Assembly: GCF_028275055.1 (NCBI RefSeq)
Contig: NZ_JAQCNJ010000009.1
Location: 1-37,040 of the forward strand
DNA length: 37,040 nt
Direction: 5' to 3'
From: Haloplanus sp.
GTDB taxonomy: Archaea; Halobacteriota; Halobacteria; Halobacteriales; Haloferacaceae
A program made the position numbers and the translations under genes. The notes under the pieces were generated by a model. That model saw nothing but the letters and a program-made list of their open reading frames with translations, did no database searches and was not told where the DNA came from. Positions 1 to 6,866 of the stretch are shown here, piece by piece. The stretch's first letter is position 1; the number at the start of each line of letters is the position of its first letter.

Positions 1-1369
1 AGAGGTGCTGCAGGACGTTGTCAAGCGTCCGTGATGGTGATGACAATGCCTTGGCGTACTGGTTGGCGAACGGGGCCCAGAACCCGTAGAGGAACGCCTC
101 GTACATCTGCGCCATCACTGCGGTCTCGGATTGCGTGTGGCCGTGGTTCTGGACGGTCTCGATGTAGTCTTCGATGGTTTCGAGGCAATGATCCAGGACT
201 TCGGGGGTCGGCTCGTCGGTGGCGACGAGAATCATCTCGTCGTCCTCACCGATCACGACTTGCTCTGCCTCTGGGAGGACAGACATCGTCGGGATGGACG
301 TCGATTCCTTGACCTGGTTGTTGTACGCGCTCAGCGGCGCGGTGATACTGTGGTCCTCAACGGTCGCACCACGGTCGCGGAGCCCGGCCCCGAACTCGTC
401 GGCAGTGTCTTTGTCCACCTTGCTGGTTCCCATCCGTATCTTCTCGTCGGGCGCACGAACCCGCGGCCGGTCGAGTCCATCCGTCAACCCCGTCTCGTGA
501 TCTGACTCAACGAGTCCAACATCCGGAGAATCGTCCTCGTCCGGAGCATTAGGTGAGTCGTCCTCGTCCGAAGAGTCCTCTGATTCGATGACGTTTCGGT
601 CGGCGTTCTCGGGGTCTTCGACAAACGCGACTGTCTCCTCGGCCTCCTCAGGGTCGTCAACAACGGCGGTGACTTGGTCGGCGACGTCTTTCAGGTCCTC
701 AACAGCGTCCTGATTCAGGGCAGCAGTGTCGCTCACATCAAGATCACCGGCACCAACCCAGTACTCGATGCGGTTCTCTCGCTCTTCTGGTGAATCAGCC
801 TCCTCCAGCGCTTCGACAAGCCCTTCAAGGAGCGTCTGGTCGCTGTACCCGTCACGGTACTCGTCGATGAACCGCTCGAACTCCTCGTCCAGTTCGGTCC
901 CGACATCGGTCGTAATGACGGAGATCTGGTTCGTGTGGTACTCCCAAGAGTTCCGTGAGAGGTTCGCTGACCCTTGGACGAGCTTCACCGTGTCGTCCGG
1001 CATCACGATTCGGTAAATCTTCGAGTGGACTGTCTTCCGGTTCTTCAATCGAATCGTGAGTCGGTCGTCCTGTCGCAGTCGCACGAGCGACCTCGCTGTC
1101 GATACTTCGCTCACCTGGTCAGCGTAGTCTTCGGCGTTCCCGATGAGTACGTCCAGTGAACCAATGTCGTACTCGGTCAGCATCTTCACCATCAGATCGG
1201 GCGTTTCCGCGTACGTCACGGCATCCACGTGACGAGCGCCTGCGAACAGATCAAGAAAGTCAGCGCGCTCTTTCACCATCGCCAGTCGGTATTCCGCAGC
1301 ACCCGAGCCGTAGAATTCCGGCATATCTGCGAATCGGTCGAACGAGATATTCGCTGTCAGTTCGTCCAT
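1..1369 (-). CDS. Phospholipase-D-like (HKD) domain protein, C-terminus cut by window
   Basis: An open frame starts at ATG 1369 and runs off the left edge, giving 456 residues with no stop. A HKD-type half site is visible: H115 and K117 in HSKIY, acidic residues D125/D126, then GSANLS at 133-138. PLD-superfamily members use HxK...GSxN for phosphodiester cleavage of lipids or nucleic acids. Only one HKD is in view, so the protein would have to dimerise or carry a second half site in the missing part. Residues about 240-290 form a very acidic linker rich in E, D, S and P. A second region (about 300-385) and a helical aromatic segment (about 395-440) follow, and I do not recognise either. A TATA-like ATAAAA element centred 27 nt upstream supports this start and a leaderless transcript. 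The gene lies downstream of the wHTH-nucleotidyltransferase pair on the same strand, 287 bp away, in the AT-richer island. A nuclease role in defence or mobile-element biology is inference only. Confidence 0.72.
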   Translation of the reverse strand, partial: MDELTANISFDRFADMPEFYGSGAAEYRLAMVKERADFLDLFAGARHVDAVTYAETPDLMVKMLTEYDIGSLDVLIGNAEDYADQVSEVSTARSLVRLRQDDRLTIRLKNRKTVHSKIYRIVMPDDTVKLVQGSANLSRNSWEYHTNQISVITTDVGTELDEEFERFIDEYRDGYSDQTLLEGLVEALEEADSPEERENRIEYWVGAGDLDVSDTAALNQDAVEDLKDVADQVTAVVDDPEEAEETVAFVEDPENADRNVIESEDSSDEDDSPNAPDEDDSPDVGLVESDHETGLTDGLDRPRVRAPDEKIRMGTSKVDKDTADEFGAGLRDRGATVEDHSITAPLSAYNNQVKESTSIPTMSVLPEAEQVVIGEDDEMILVATDEPTPEVLDHCLETIEDYIETVQNHGHTQSETAVMAQMYEAFLYGFWAPFANQYAKALSSPSRTLDNVLQHL

Positions 1370-1391
1370 ACACACGGCAGCAGTCTGAAAC

Positions 1392-1400
1392 GAATAAAAC
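1392..1400 (-). promoter_or_regulatory. TATA-like element of the PLD-like gene
   Basis: Read on the minus strand, the element GTTTTATTC has its centre about 27 nt before ATG 1369. That is the spacing expected for a leaderless haloarchaeal transcript. It separates this gene from the upstream nucleotidyltransferase as its own transcription unit. Confidence 0.45.
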
Positions 1401-1656
1401 CGTGCCGCAGGGCGGTAGTAGAATATACGTAGCCGACACTTGGTGACACTTCGACAGCGATGAACGAGACGGACATATTCCCCCGTCCGGAGACGAGGAA
1501 ATCCCACGGCACTACACCGCTGGATTGGATTGTTAATACGTAGGTTGGTTCTGGTCGCGTTCCGTCCATGATCGCTATCAGTACCTCGATATCGGATCTC
1601 CGCTGGGAGTACTAACGTTCGGCAGAATGTACGTACACACGTACTTCTGGACGTAC
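1401..1656. other. Intergenic stretch between PLD-like gene and nucleotidyltransferase
   Basis: I see no convincing gene here. A 70-codon minus-strand frame (1357-1569) is basic and aromatic, overlaps the start of the PLD-like gene and has no family resemblance. The right end holds the first half of the 12-bp-periodic GTAC array described separately. Confidence 0.5.
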
Positions 1657-1700
1657 TCATGGATGTACACGAGTACGTACCCAGAGACGTACTGCCAAAC
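1627..1700. repeat. 12-bp-periodic A(C/T)GTAC array, six units
   Basis: GTAC occurs at 1629, 1641, 1653, 1665, 1677 and 1689, exactly 12 bp apart. Each is preceded by AC or AT, and extra copies sit at 1633 and 1673. The six bases between copies vary. GTAC is self-complementary, so the array reads the same on both strands. It straddles the stop codon of the nucleotidyltransferase (1657-1659). Read on the minus strand in another frame it would encode a (x)Y(V/I)(x) tetrapeptide repeat, so a decayed coding repeat is an alternative to a protein-binding array. Confidence 0.7.
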
Positions 1701-2625
1701 GCTTGCCGTCCCCTCCCTGTGCCGCCATTGAGACGATCCGAACGCGCCGAGCTAGTTGGACGAGGGGTGAACCATCCCCATTTCGGTCAAGGATTTGTTT
1801 TTCGACGAGACGATCGATCCCAGCAGACACCGCCTCCTCGTCGCCAACGGAGAGCTCTCGGACGTTCGAAAGAACACGTTCGCTGATCGCGCGTGGACTC
1901 CGAAGGCCCTCATCGACCGCTTCCAAGATACCGTACTCAACTTCGAATTCGGTTGCGAACTCCGACACGCGATCCGTAAACGAGGATGGCAGCCCGGAAA
2001 GCGACTGTACAGCCACCTCGATAGTAAACAACGGGTGAGATTGATTACGGATATGCGTCGCTTCAATTGACCCCGTATTGAACGGGCGCTGTTCCTCAAT
2101 CTCGTTGAGAATCACTTCGTAGGCGAGTCCACGCTGCGCGTACGTCCGCATATCTTCAATGTCGCGTCGTCTGCCAGCCCCTAAGTCGCCGCCGGACACT
2201 GCCTTCAACAAGAACAAATCCTCGTCAGCGAGCACGTACGCCGTTGCATACTCCCCTGTCCAGAACTCGTCCGCCCGGTCGTGCATGCTCTCTGTGATCC
2301 AGACTTTCCCGACAACCTGTTGCTCAAACAAGTCAACCCGAAACCCGCGGCCAGGATGGTAGAGCTCAACCGTTTTCCCAACCCCGTCGAATGACGCGGT
2401 CGGCTCACCCGTCACCTGAAACCCTTGTTCTCGAAGGGCGTGATAGACGTGTTCGAATTCGGTTGGCACGCCGAGGGCCAAGTCGATATCTTCGGTTTGG
2501 TCTTTCAGCCCGCGAACTGTCATTGCAGACCCGCCAAGGAGGTACACGTCCACCGATTCTGAGATCCACTCGTCAAACTCGGCAAGAAACGTCTTGATGG
2601 CCTCCTCGCCGCTGAAGACGGTCAT
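1657..2625 (-). CDS. Nucleotidyltransferase, AbiEii/MNT-like, putative toxin of a two-gene module
   Basis: The 322-residue protein has the DNA polymerase beta-type nucleotidyltransferase signature. LGGSAM at 30-35 is the GGS loop, D46 and D48 lie in EDIDL, and D98 in RVDLF would complete the metal-binding triad. A second block around 118-140 (DLFLLKAVSG...RRRDIEDM) matches the lysine and RDxED region typical of AbiEii and related toxins. The C-terminal third (about 225-290) looks like a winged helix. The ATG at 2625 directly follows the TAA of the upstream regulator (2626-2628), so the two are almost certainly translationally coupled. AbiEii toxins transfer nucleotides to target RNAs; the substrate of this protein is unknown. 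The last 25 or so residues are basic, and the stop falls inside the GTAC repeat array, so the original C-terminus may have been changed there. Haloarchaeal relatives are generally annotated only as nucleotidyltransferases. Confidence 0.82.
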   Translation of the reverse strand: MTVFSGEEAIKTFLAEFDEWISESVDVYLLGGSAMTVRGLKDQTEDIDLALGVPTEFEHVYHALREQGFQVTGEPTASFDGVGKTVELYHPGRGFRVDLFEQQVVGKVWITESMHDRADEFWTGEYATAYVLADEDLFLLKAVSGGDLGAGRRRDIEDMRTYAQRGLAYEVILNEIEEQRPFNTGSIEATHIRNQSHPLFTIEVAVQSLSGLPSSFTDRVSEFATEFEVEYGILEAVDEGLRSPRAISERVLSNVRELSVGDEEAVSAGIDRLVEKQILDRNGDGSPLVQLARRVRIVSMAAQGGDGKRLAVRLWVRTRVHP

Positions 2626-3582
2626 TTATACGACTCCATACTGATCTTTCAGCGCCGCGTATTCTTGAGCACTCGGCAAGGGACTTCCCGCCTCCATCTC
2701 ATCGGCGGCGTCAGTGCCTTCGTCTATAAGACGATACATCCGGGGTATCATTGAGTCCAGACCGTACCAAGTCGCAGTCTCGGTGAGTGTTTCCTGTTCG
2801 ATTCGTTCCTGTTCGATGAGCAGCATCGCGTAGCTCACGCGTCGGGAGTCAGTGTTGAGGACGAGTGTATGGCAAACGATGTCTGCAAGGGTGAGATCGT
2901 CGTCTGGCGCGTACCAGAAGGCGGGTTCTCCTGCAAGGAAGAACTGCAGGCCGTACGCTTGGAATTCCGCTAATCCAGTCACGTCCCAGTCGTCGGCGTT
3001 CTGGAGTTTCTCCGTGTCTTCGGAGGTTTGTACTTGGACGAGCGCGCGTTTCGGGTCATACCACGCAATTGTGGCACTGGGCGCGAGTCGCCGAACACGG
3101 TTGCGATGGCCATGCCTGACGACGGTGTTGGCGAATTCGAGTAAGGGGTGAAGGTCGTCGGCGAGTGCGTACTCTGGGCCGGCGGGAGCGAGCATCGCTC
3201 GGTTCTTCAACGGGGATAACGCCTTGTGGACAGCCTGTCGCGTAATTCCTAATCGGTCAGCGATTGTGGTGATGCGGCGTGGTTCATCAAGGTACCAGCA
3301 GACCTGTATCGTGGCCGGTGAGAGGAGGTCCGCCCAGTCCACGTGCCCGAGGTTCGATGTCAGGTCCCGGTACGCTTCGACAATCGGGTCGTCAGAGGCG
3401 CGCAGGACACGCTGGTTGTGCTGCGCTCGGGACTCGTCCAGTACCCCTTTGTCGAGTAAGTCGTCAACGACGCGGTAGACCTGCTTGCGACTATACCCGG
3501 TTTCTGCGGCCAGCTCTTGTGCGGTTGCGTCCGCCCCGGAACTCAGCACGTCTAGAATAGCGAGCCCGGCCTTCGTAAGCAT
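2626..3582 (-). CDS. Winged-helix regulator, putative antitoxin paired with the nucleotidyltransferase
   Basis: The 318-residue protein contains two helix-turn-helix segments. One is near residues 20-48 (QELAAETGYSRKQVYRVVD) and one near 103-131 (TTIADRLGITRQAVHKALS), each followed by a wing-like turn. The remaining roughly 190 residues form an alpha/beta domain starting around ATIAWYDPKRALVQVQ that I cannot assign. The arrangement of DNA-binding N-terminus, unassigned C-terminal domain and an abutting nucleotidyltransferase gene parallels AbiEi-AbiEii. In those systems the first protein represses its own promoter through inverted repeats and neutralises the toxin. The promoter here does carry such repeats (3585-3638). 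ATG 3582 is preceded by a TATA element about 30 nt upstream. The size and the second HTH are larger than a minimal AbiEi, so homology needs a profile search. It could also be a MarR-like regulator co-opted as an antitoxin. Confidence 0.78.
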   Translation of the reverse strand: MLTKAGLAILDVLSSGADATAQELAAETGYSRKQVYRVVDDLLDKGVLDESRAQHNQRVLRASDDPIVEAYRDLTSNLGHVDWADLLSPATIQVCWYLDEPRRITTIADRLGITRQAVHKALSPLKNRAMLAPAGPEYALADDLHPLLEFANTVVRHGHRNRVRRLAPSATIAWYDPKRALVQVQTSEDTEKLQNADDWDVTGLAEFQAYGLQFFLAGEPAFWYAPDDDLTLADIVCHTLVLNTDSRRVSYAMLLIEQERIEQETLTETATWYGLDSMIPRMYRLIDEGTDAADEMEAGSPLPSAQEYAALKDQYGVV

Positions 3583-3584
3583 CC

Positions 3585-3638
3585 TTGTAAACTATATTGT
3601 CTTAACAGTTAAAAGAGTTTCCGCATTTTAGTTTACAA
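3585..3638 (-). promoter_or_regulatory. Promoter and symmetric operator of the wHTH-nucleotidyltransferase operon
   Basis: Two perfect 10-bp inverted arms, TTGTAAACTA (3585-3594) and TAGTTTACAA (3629-3638), face each other across 34 bp. Between them lie the TATA-like TTTTAA (minus strand, 3610-3615) and a nested palindrome TTAACAGTTAA (3602-3612). The near arm ends 2 bp before the start codon at 3582, so binding to both arms would enclose the promoter. This geometry suits autorepression by the first gene product. Confidence 0.65.
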
Positions 3639-3825
3639 CCAGCCTCTATACCGTCGGAATCCCCCCGGGTGAAGGATTGTGACTTCCAGCCTCTTCTCAG
3701 TTGGAACACAGACGAGAATCCGCGCGGGACGCGAAGAGTACCGAGTCGAGTTTATCGAATTGGTCGTGAGGAAATCCGAGGGGGTCGCCCACGCACCGCT
3801 CCGTGGGCATTTGAACCGTGAGTAT
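3639..3825 (-). pseudogene. Possible decayed coding remnant between island operon and partial tRNA
   Basis: No intact gene fits this stretch. On the minus strand one frame reads MPTERCVGDPLGFPHDQF and continues protein-like to about 3735. A neighbouring frame then continues with ILVCVPTEKRLEVTILHPG to a stop at 3633, as if one frameshift had split a short C-terminal coding segment. I cannot name the parent family. A short hairpin with GCCCACG and CGTGGGC arms lies near 3787-3808. The end of this remnant overlaps the operator of the wHTH gene. Confidence 0.22.
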
Positions 3826-3934
3826 GATGCCGCCTCCCCGATTTGAACTCGCCGAAAGACTCGCTGGCGCTCGTCTTTCGACTTCCCGCTCACTCCGTTC
3901 GCGGGAAGGGGGACAGCTCGATCTTCAGTCGAGT
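3826..3934 (-). repeat. Partial tRNA-Phe copy, interrupted; probable attachment-site remnant
   Basis: Bases 3826-3848 are identical to 3971-3993 (the 3' end of tRNA-Phe plus two flanking bases). Bases 3908-3934 are identical to 3994-4020 (variable region through anticodon arm). The two blocks are adjacent in the real gene but separated here by 59 bp. The copy stops within the anticodon arm, so it is the 3' portion that tRNA-targeting integrases typically duplicate. It lies 145 bp from the intact gene, on the side where an integrated element would sit, and so marks an island boundary or the scar of an earlier insertion. Confidence 0.75.
3849..3907. repeat. 59-bp double-hairpin insert within the partial tRNA
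   Basis: The insert holds two perfect stems. The first is CGAAAGAC (3853-3860) with GTCTTTCG (3873-3880). The second is TTCCCGC (3883-3889) with GCGGGAA (3901-3907). It splits the tRNA copy exactly between the T-loop sequence TTGAAC and the following GGGGG, with no obvious target duplication. It could be a miniature palindromic element or an extragenic repeat; its inner words look like short repeats I associate with haloarchaeal intergenic DNA. Confidence 0.6.
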
Positions 3935-3972
3935 ACGAACGTTTTTCGAATGAAAACCGCGTAGAAGCCGGA

Positions 3973-4046
3973 TGCCGCCTCCCCGATTTGAACGGGGGAC
4001 AGCTCGATCTTCAGTCGAGTGCTCTCCCAGTCTGAGCTAAGGCGGC
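3973..4046 (-). tRNA. tRNA-Phe (anticodon GAA)
   Basis: The minus strand folds into a standard 74-nt cloverleaf including discriminator A. The acceptor stem is GCCGCCT with AGGCGGC. The D arm begins AGCTCAGACTGGGAGAGC. The anticodon stem is CTCGA/TCGAG around CTGAAGA, giving anticodon GAA. The T arm carries GTTCAAATC. There is no intron and no encoded CCA. A partial copy lies 145 bp downstream of its 3' end, so this gene has served as an integration target. Confidence 0.95.
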
Positions 4047-4124
4047 GCAGTTTCGACGAGGAGGAAAGCGGGCAAAAGGATTTCGGAACACGGCGGTGCG
4101 GTGTCGTCACACCGTGGGCGTCGC

Positions 4125-5234
4125 CTACGACCCGAGCAGGTCGTCGACCAGTTCCTCGGGGTCGAACGGGGCGAGGTCGTCGTACCCTTGCCCGGTGCCG
4201 AGAAAGAGAACGGGCTTGCCGGTGACGTAGGCCACCGAAATGGCCGCGCCACCCTGTGAGTCGGCGTCGGCCTTGGTCAGTACCGCACCGTCGATTTCGG
4301 CGGCGTCGTCGAACTGCTGGGCGCGTTCGACGGCGTCTTGCCCGGCCACCGCCTCGTCGACAAACAGCGTCAGATCGGGGTCGACCACGCGGTCGATCTT
4401 TTCGAGTTGGGCCATCAGATCGCTCGAGGTGTGGAGCCGACCGGCGGTATCACCGAGCACCACGTCGACGCCGTTGGCCTCGGCGTACTCGACGCCGTCG
4501 TAGACGACCGCGGCGGGGTCGCCGCCCTGTTCGTGGGCGATCAGGCGTTTGTCCAGCGCCTCGGCGTGTTCGCGGATCTGTTCGTTCGCGCCCGCGCGGT
4601 ATGTATCGCCGTTTGCGAGAACGGAGGAGTACCCTCGCTCGTCGAAGTACCGCGCCATCTTGGCGATGGTCGTCGTCTTGCCGACGCCGTTGACACCGGT
4701 GAAGACGATGGTGACCGGCTTCTCGGCGTCGGCGATGCGTTCTTCGAAGTCGAACTGCCCGACACTGATGACCGACAGGAGGGCGTCGGCGAGGGCGTCC
4801 TCAACGAGGTCACCCGTACTCGCCATCTGGGATTTTGTCTCGCCGATCAGGTTCGAGCGGAGGTCATCGAGAATGGCCTCCGCGACGCCCATCTCGACGT
4901 CGCTTTCGAGCAGTGCCATTTCGAGGTTCCAAAGGGGGTCCTCTAGATCCTCGGCTTCGAGGACGACCTTGCCGGTGGCGAAGGCCTTGGCCCGCCGGAG
5001 TCGGCCGGGACCGTCGGCGTTGTCTGCCCCCGGGTCCGGGTCCGCATCCGGGTCGGTGGCAACCGGCGGTTCGTCGGAGCCGCGTTCGGCAGGGGGCTCC
5101 GCGTCGGGGTCCGTATCGGCGTCGGGGTCGGCTCCGACCTCAGCCTCGGTCTCGGTCTCGGTCTCGGCCTCCGCGGCCTCCTCCTCGACGTCGCTCCGGA
5201 AGCTGTCCAGCTTGTCTTTCAGTCCGTCGAACAT
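4125..5234 (-). CDS. ftsY: Signal recognition particle receptor FtsY
   Basis: The 369-residue SRP-family GTPase docks SRP-ribosome complexes at the membrane for co-translational export. The NG domain occupies about 90-369: P-loop GVNGVGKTTTIAK (180-192), DTYRAGANEQ (210-219), DTAGRLH (262-268) and the guanine-specificity motif TKADADSQGG (320-329). Residues 15-75 form an acidic, low-complexity A region with tandem E/T and D/P/A repeats, as in haloarchaeal FtsY. ATG 5234 lies six bases beyond the stop of pfdA. It is the last gene of a conserved archaeal operon rpl39e-rpl31e-tif6-rpl18a-pfdA-ftsY. The family assignment is secure. Confidence 0.97.
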   Translation of the reverse strand: MFDGLKDKLDSFRSDVEEEAAEAETETETEAEVGADPDADTDPDAEPPAERGSDEPPVATDPDADPDPGADNADGPGRLRRAKAFATGKVVLEAEDLEDPLWNLEMALLESDVEMGVAEAILDDLRSNLIGETKSQMASTGDLVEDALADALLSVISVGQFDFEERIADAEKPVTIVFTGVNGVGKTTTIAKMARYFDERGYSSVLANGDTYRAGANEQIREHAEALDKRLIAHEQGGDPAAVVYDGVEYAEANGVDVVLGDTAGRLHTSSDLMAQLEKIDRVVDPDLTLFVDEAVAGQDAVERAQQFDDAAEIDGAVLTKADADSQGGAAISVAYVTGKPVLFLGTGQGYDDLAPFDPEELVDDLLGS

Positions 5235-5240
5235 CGCCGG

Positions 5241-5705
5241 CTACTCGTCGTCGCCCTGTTGTTGCTGGAGTTGCTGCATCTGTTGTTGTTGCATCTGTTG
5301 TTGCATCTGCTGGGCCTGCTCCTCGAGTTCGTCGCTCTCGGACTCGAGTTCGTCGATCTCCGCCTGGGTCTCGTCGATCCGGTCATCGAGGATGTCGCGC
5401 TTGCGGTCGAGGGCCTCGACCGCGTCGTCCTGGTCCTGTTCGGCCGCGTAGCCGCCGCCCAAGTCGACGATCACCTCGTCGATATCCTGCACTTCGGCCC
5501 GGAGGTACGCGCCGCCGCCGAGGGGCACCTGCACCGTCGCCCCGCTGTCGAGGGTTTCGACCGCCTCGATCGCCTCGTCGATCTCGGTTTGCTGGTCGCG
5601 GAGATCCTGAATCTCGTTTTCGAGCGCCTCGATCTCCTCGTCGATGGCCTCGATCTCCTGGGAGAGCTGTTGAAGTTGCTGCTGACCGCCACCACCACCC
5701 ATCAT
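5241..5705 (-). CDS. pfdA: Prefoldin subunit alpha
   Basis: The 154-residue protein is a prefoldin alpha subunit. These subunits assemble with beta subunits into the hexameric holdase that passes unfolded proteins to the thermosome, which is also encoded in this window. Two long coiled-coil helices (about 8-50 and 95-145) flank a central beta-hairpin segment (GATVQVPLGGGAYLRAEV, about 53-70). The N-terminus starts with a short Gly run and the C-terminus is a Gln/Met-rich tail (QQMQQQMQ). Its ATG overlaps the TGA of rpl18a by four bases (ATGA), indicating coupled translation. Confidence 0.95.
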   Translation of the reverse strand: MMGGGGGQQQLQQLSQEIEAIDEEIEALENEIQDLRDQQTEIDEAIEAVETLDSGATVQVPLGGGAYLRAEVQDIDEVIVDLGGGYAAEQDQDDAVEALDRKRDILDDRIDETQAEIDELESESDELEEQAQQMQQQMQQQQMQQLQQQQGDDE

Positions 5706-5878
5706 GCCGCGGTCACCCCCTCGATTTCGACCTGGGTGCGCTTGAGGCCGTGCTCGCTCCCGAGCTGGGAGAGCACGTGCTCTCGCGCGACGTTCTCGTT
5801 GGGGGCATCGATCGTCTTCTCGAAGTCCCGGTGGCCGATTCGGTCCTGAAAGCGTCCGCTGACGACGAACTGACTCAT
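5702..5878 (-). CDS. rpl18a: Large-subunit ribosomal protein L18Ae (LX)
   Basis: This short gene encodes 58 residues beginning MSQFVVSGRF and ending VEIEGVTAA. It matches the archaeal LX/L18Ae protein, which starts with a beta strand and carries an NVAREHVLSQLGSEHGLKR helix-turn region. It overlaps pfdA by four bases and follows tif6 after a 36-bp gap. Length and position between tif6 and pfdA are those seen in other haloarchaea. Confidence 0.9.
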   Translation of the reverse strand: MSQFVVSGRFQDRIGHRDFEKTIDAPNENVAREHVLSQLGSEHGLKRTQVEIEGVTAA

Positions 5879-5914
5879 GTACAGTACAGACGTGAGGAAG
5901 CGGGAAGTATCTTC

Positions 5915-6586
5915 CTACTGCGGGTCGATGTAGCCGAGCGTCTCCTCGACGCGGCCGAGTTCCGGTCCCGTGGTGTCGGGGCCGACGACGTAGCCGGCGG
6001 CGTTGGCGATGAGACCGGAGCCGACCAGCGGCGCGCCGTAGTTGATCGTGCCGATATCGGCCCGCACGCCCAAGGTTTCCTCGACGGCCTCCAGTTCCGG
6101 TTCGCGGGACTTCGGGTGACAGAGAACGCCCTCGTTGGTTGCGATGGCCGCGGTGCCGACGGTGTGGACATCGGCGAGCCCGCCGCGTTCGACGGGAACG
6201 TCGAGCGCGGAACCCACCGTCCGGATCGCCTCGCGGTCCAGATCCGGGTGGACGTACGCCCCGTAATCGTTGGCGAGAATCACGTTGCCGGCGGCGTTGA
6301 TCCGGCCGGGAAGCTCCGTCACCTCGCGGCCGGTCGCCTCCTCGATGGTCGATATCTCGCGGTCCGTTGCCCGGCTCGACACCAGGAGCCCCTCCTCGTT
6401 GCCTGCCACGAGCGAACCGATCGTTCCGGAACCACCGACGGTGGTCGCCACTGGCTCGACATCGAGTTCCGCCGCGATGTCGGCGACGGTGTCGGCGTCG
6501 GCATCGGAACGCACGAGCAGGTGGTCGTCCGTCGTCCGGGCGAAGACGCCGACGTACGACGATCCTGCAAAGGAGGCGCGTAACAC
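5915..6586 (-). CDS. Translation initiation factor aIF6
   Basis: The 223-residue anti-association factor binds the large ribosomal subunit and keeps it from joining the small subunit prematurely. The repeated five-fold pseudo-symmetric units of the family are visible, for example [27 protein letters not shown] and [14 protein letters not shown] place the start at GTG 6586, giving [17 protein letters not shown], the expected N-terminus. An upstream ATG would add 20 basic residues overlapping rpl31e and foreign to the family. The GTG lies one base after the TAG of rpl31e, so translation is probably coupled. Confidence 0.93.
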   Translation of the reverse strand: MLRASFAGSSYVGVFARTTDDHLLVRSDADADTVADIAAELDVEPVATTVGGSGTIGSLVAGNEEGLLVSSRATDREISTIEEATGREVTELPGRINAAGNVILANDYGAYVHPDLDREAIRTVGSALDVPVERGGLADVHTVGTAAIATNEGVLCHPKSREPELEAVEETLGVRADIGTINYGAPLVGSGLIANAAGYVVGPDTTGPELGRVEETLGYIDPQ

Positions 6587-6587
6587 G

Positions 6588-6866
6588 CTAGTCGGCGATC
6601 TCGGCTTCGACGATCGGTTCGCCGTCCTCGACGAAACGCGCGGCACGAACCCGGAGCTTGCTCGGCGGGTTGTTCCGGCCCTGCTCCCAGATGGCCTCGT
6701 TGATGCCCGGATCGAGGCGCACCTCGTTCCCCTCGACCTTGAAGTGTTTCGCGAGGTGTTCGCGGACGATTTTCATCGCGCGGTCGGCACGCTCGTTTGA
6801 CGGGGCGGCCTTCGCATCGCGGAGCGGGACGGTGACGACGCGTTCCTCAAAGTCGTTGGCGCTCAT
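6588..6866 (-). CDS. rpl31e: Large-subunit ribosomal protein L31e
   Basis: The 92-residue protein has the L31e pattern: [33 protein letters not shown], then the basic segment [14 protein letters not shown] and an acidic end. Its ATG immediately follows the TAG of rpl39e (6867-6869) with no gap. It binds near the peptide exit of the large subunit together with L39e. Homology and operon position agree. Confidence 0.96.
   Translation of the reverse strand: MSANDFEERVVTVPLRDAKAAPSNERADRAMKIVREHLAKHFKVEGNEVRLDPGINEAIWEQGRNNPPSKLRVRAARFVEDGEPIVEAEIAD

Noticed and set aside
1357-1569. 70-codon minus-strand frame upstream of the PLD-like gene
   Set aside because: Overlaps the supported PLD start and its TATA element; composition is not protein-like for this organism.
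1627-1700. CRISPR array interpretation of the GTAC repeats
   Set aside because: Units are 12 bp with no repeat-spacer structure; nothing else in the window resembles CRISPR repeats or Cas genes.
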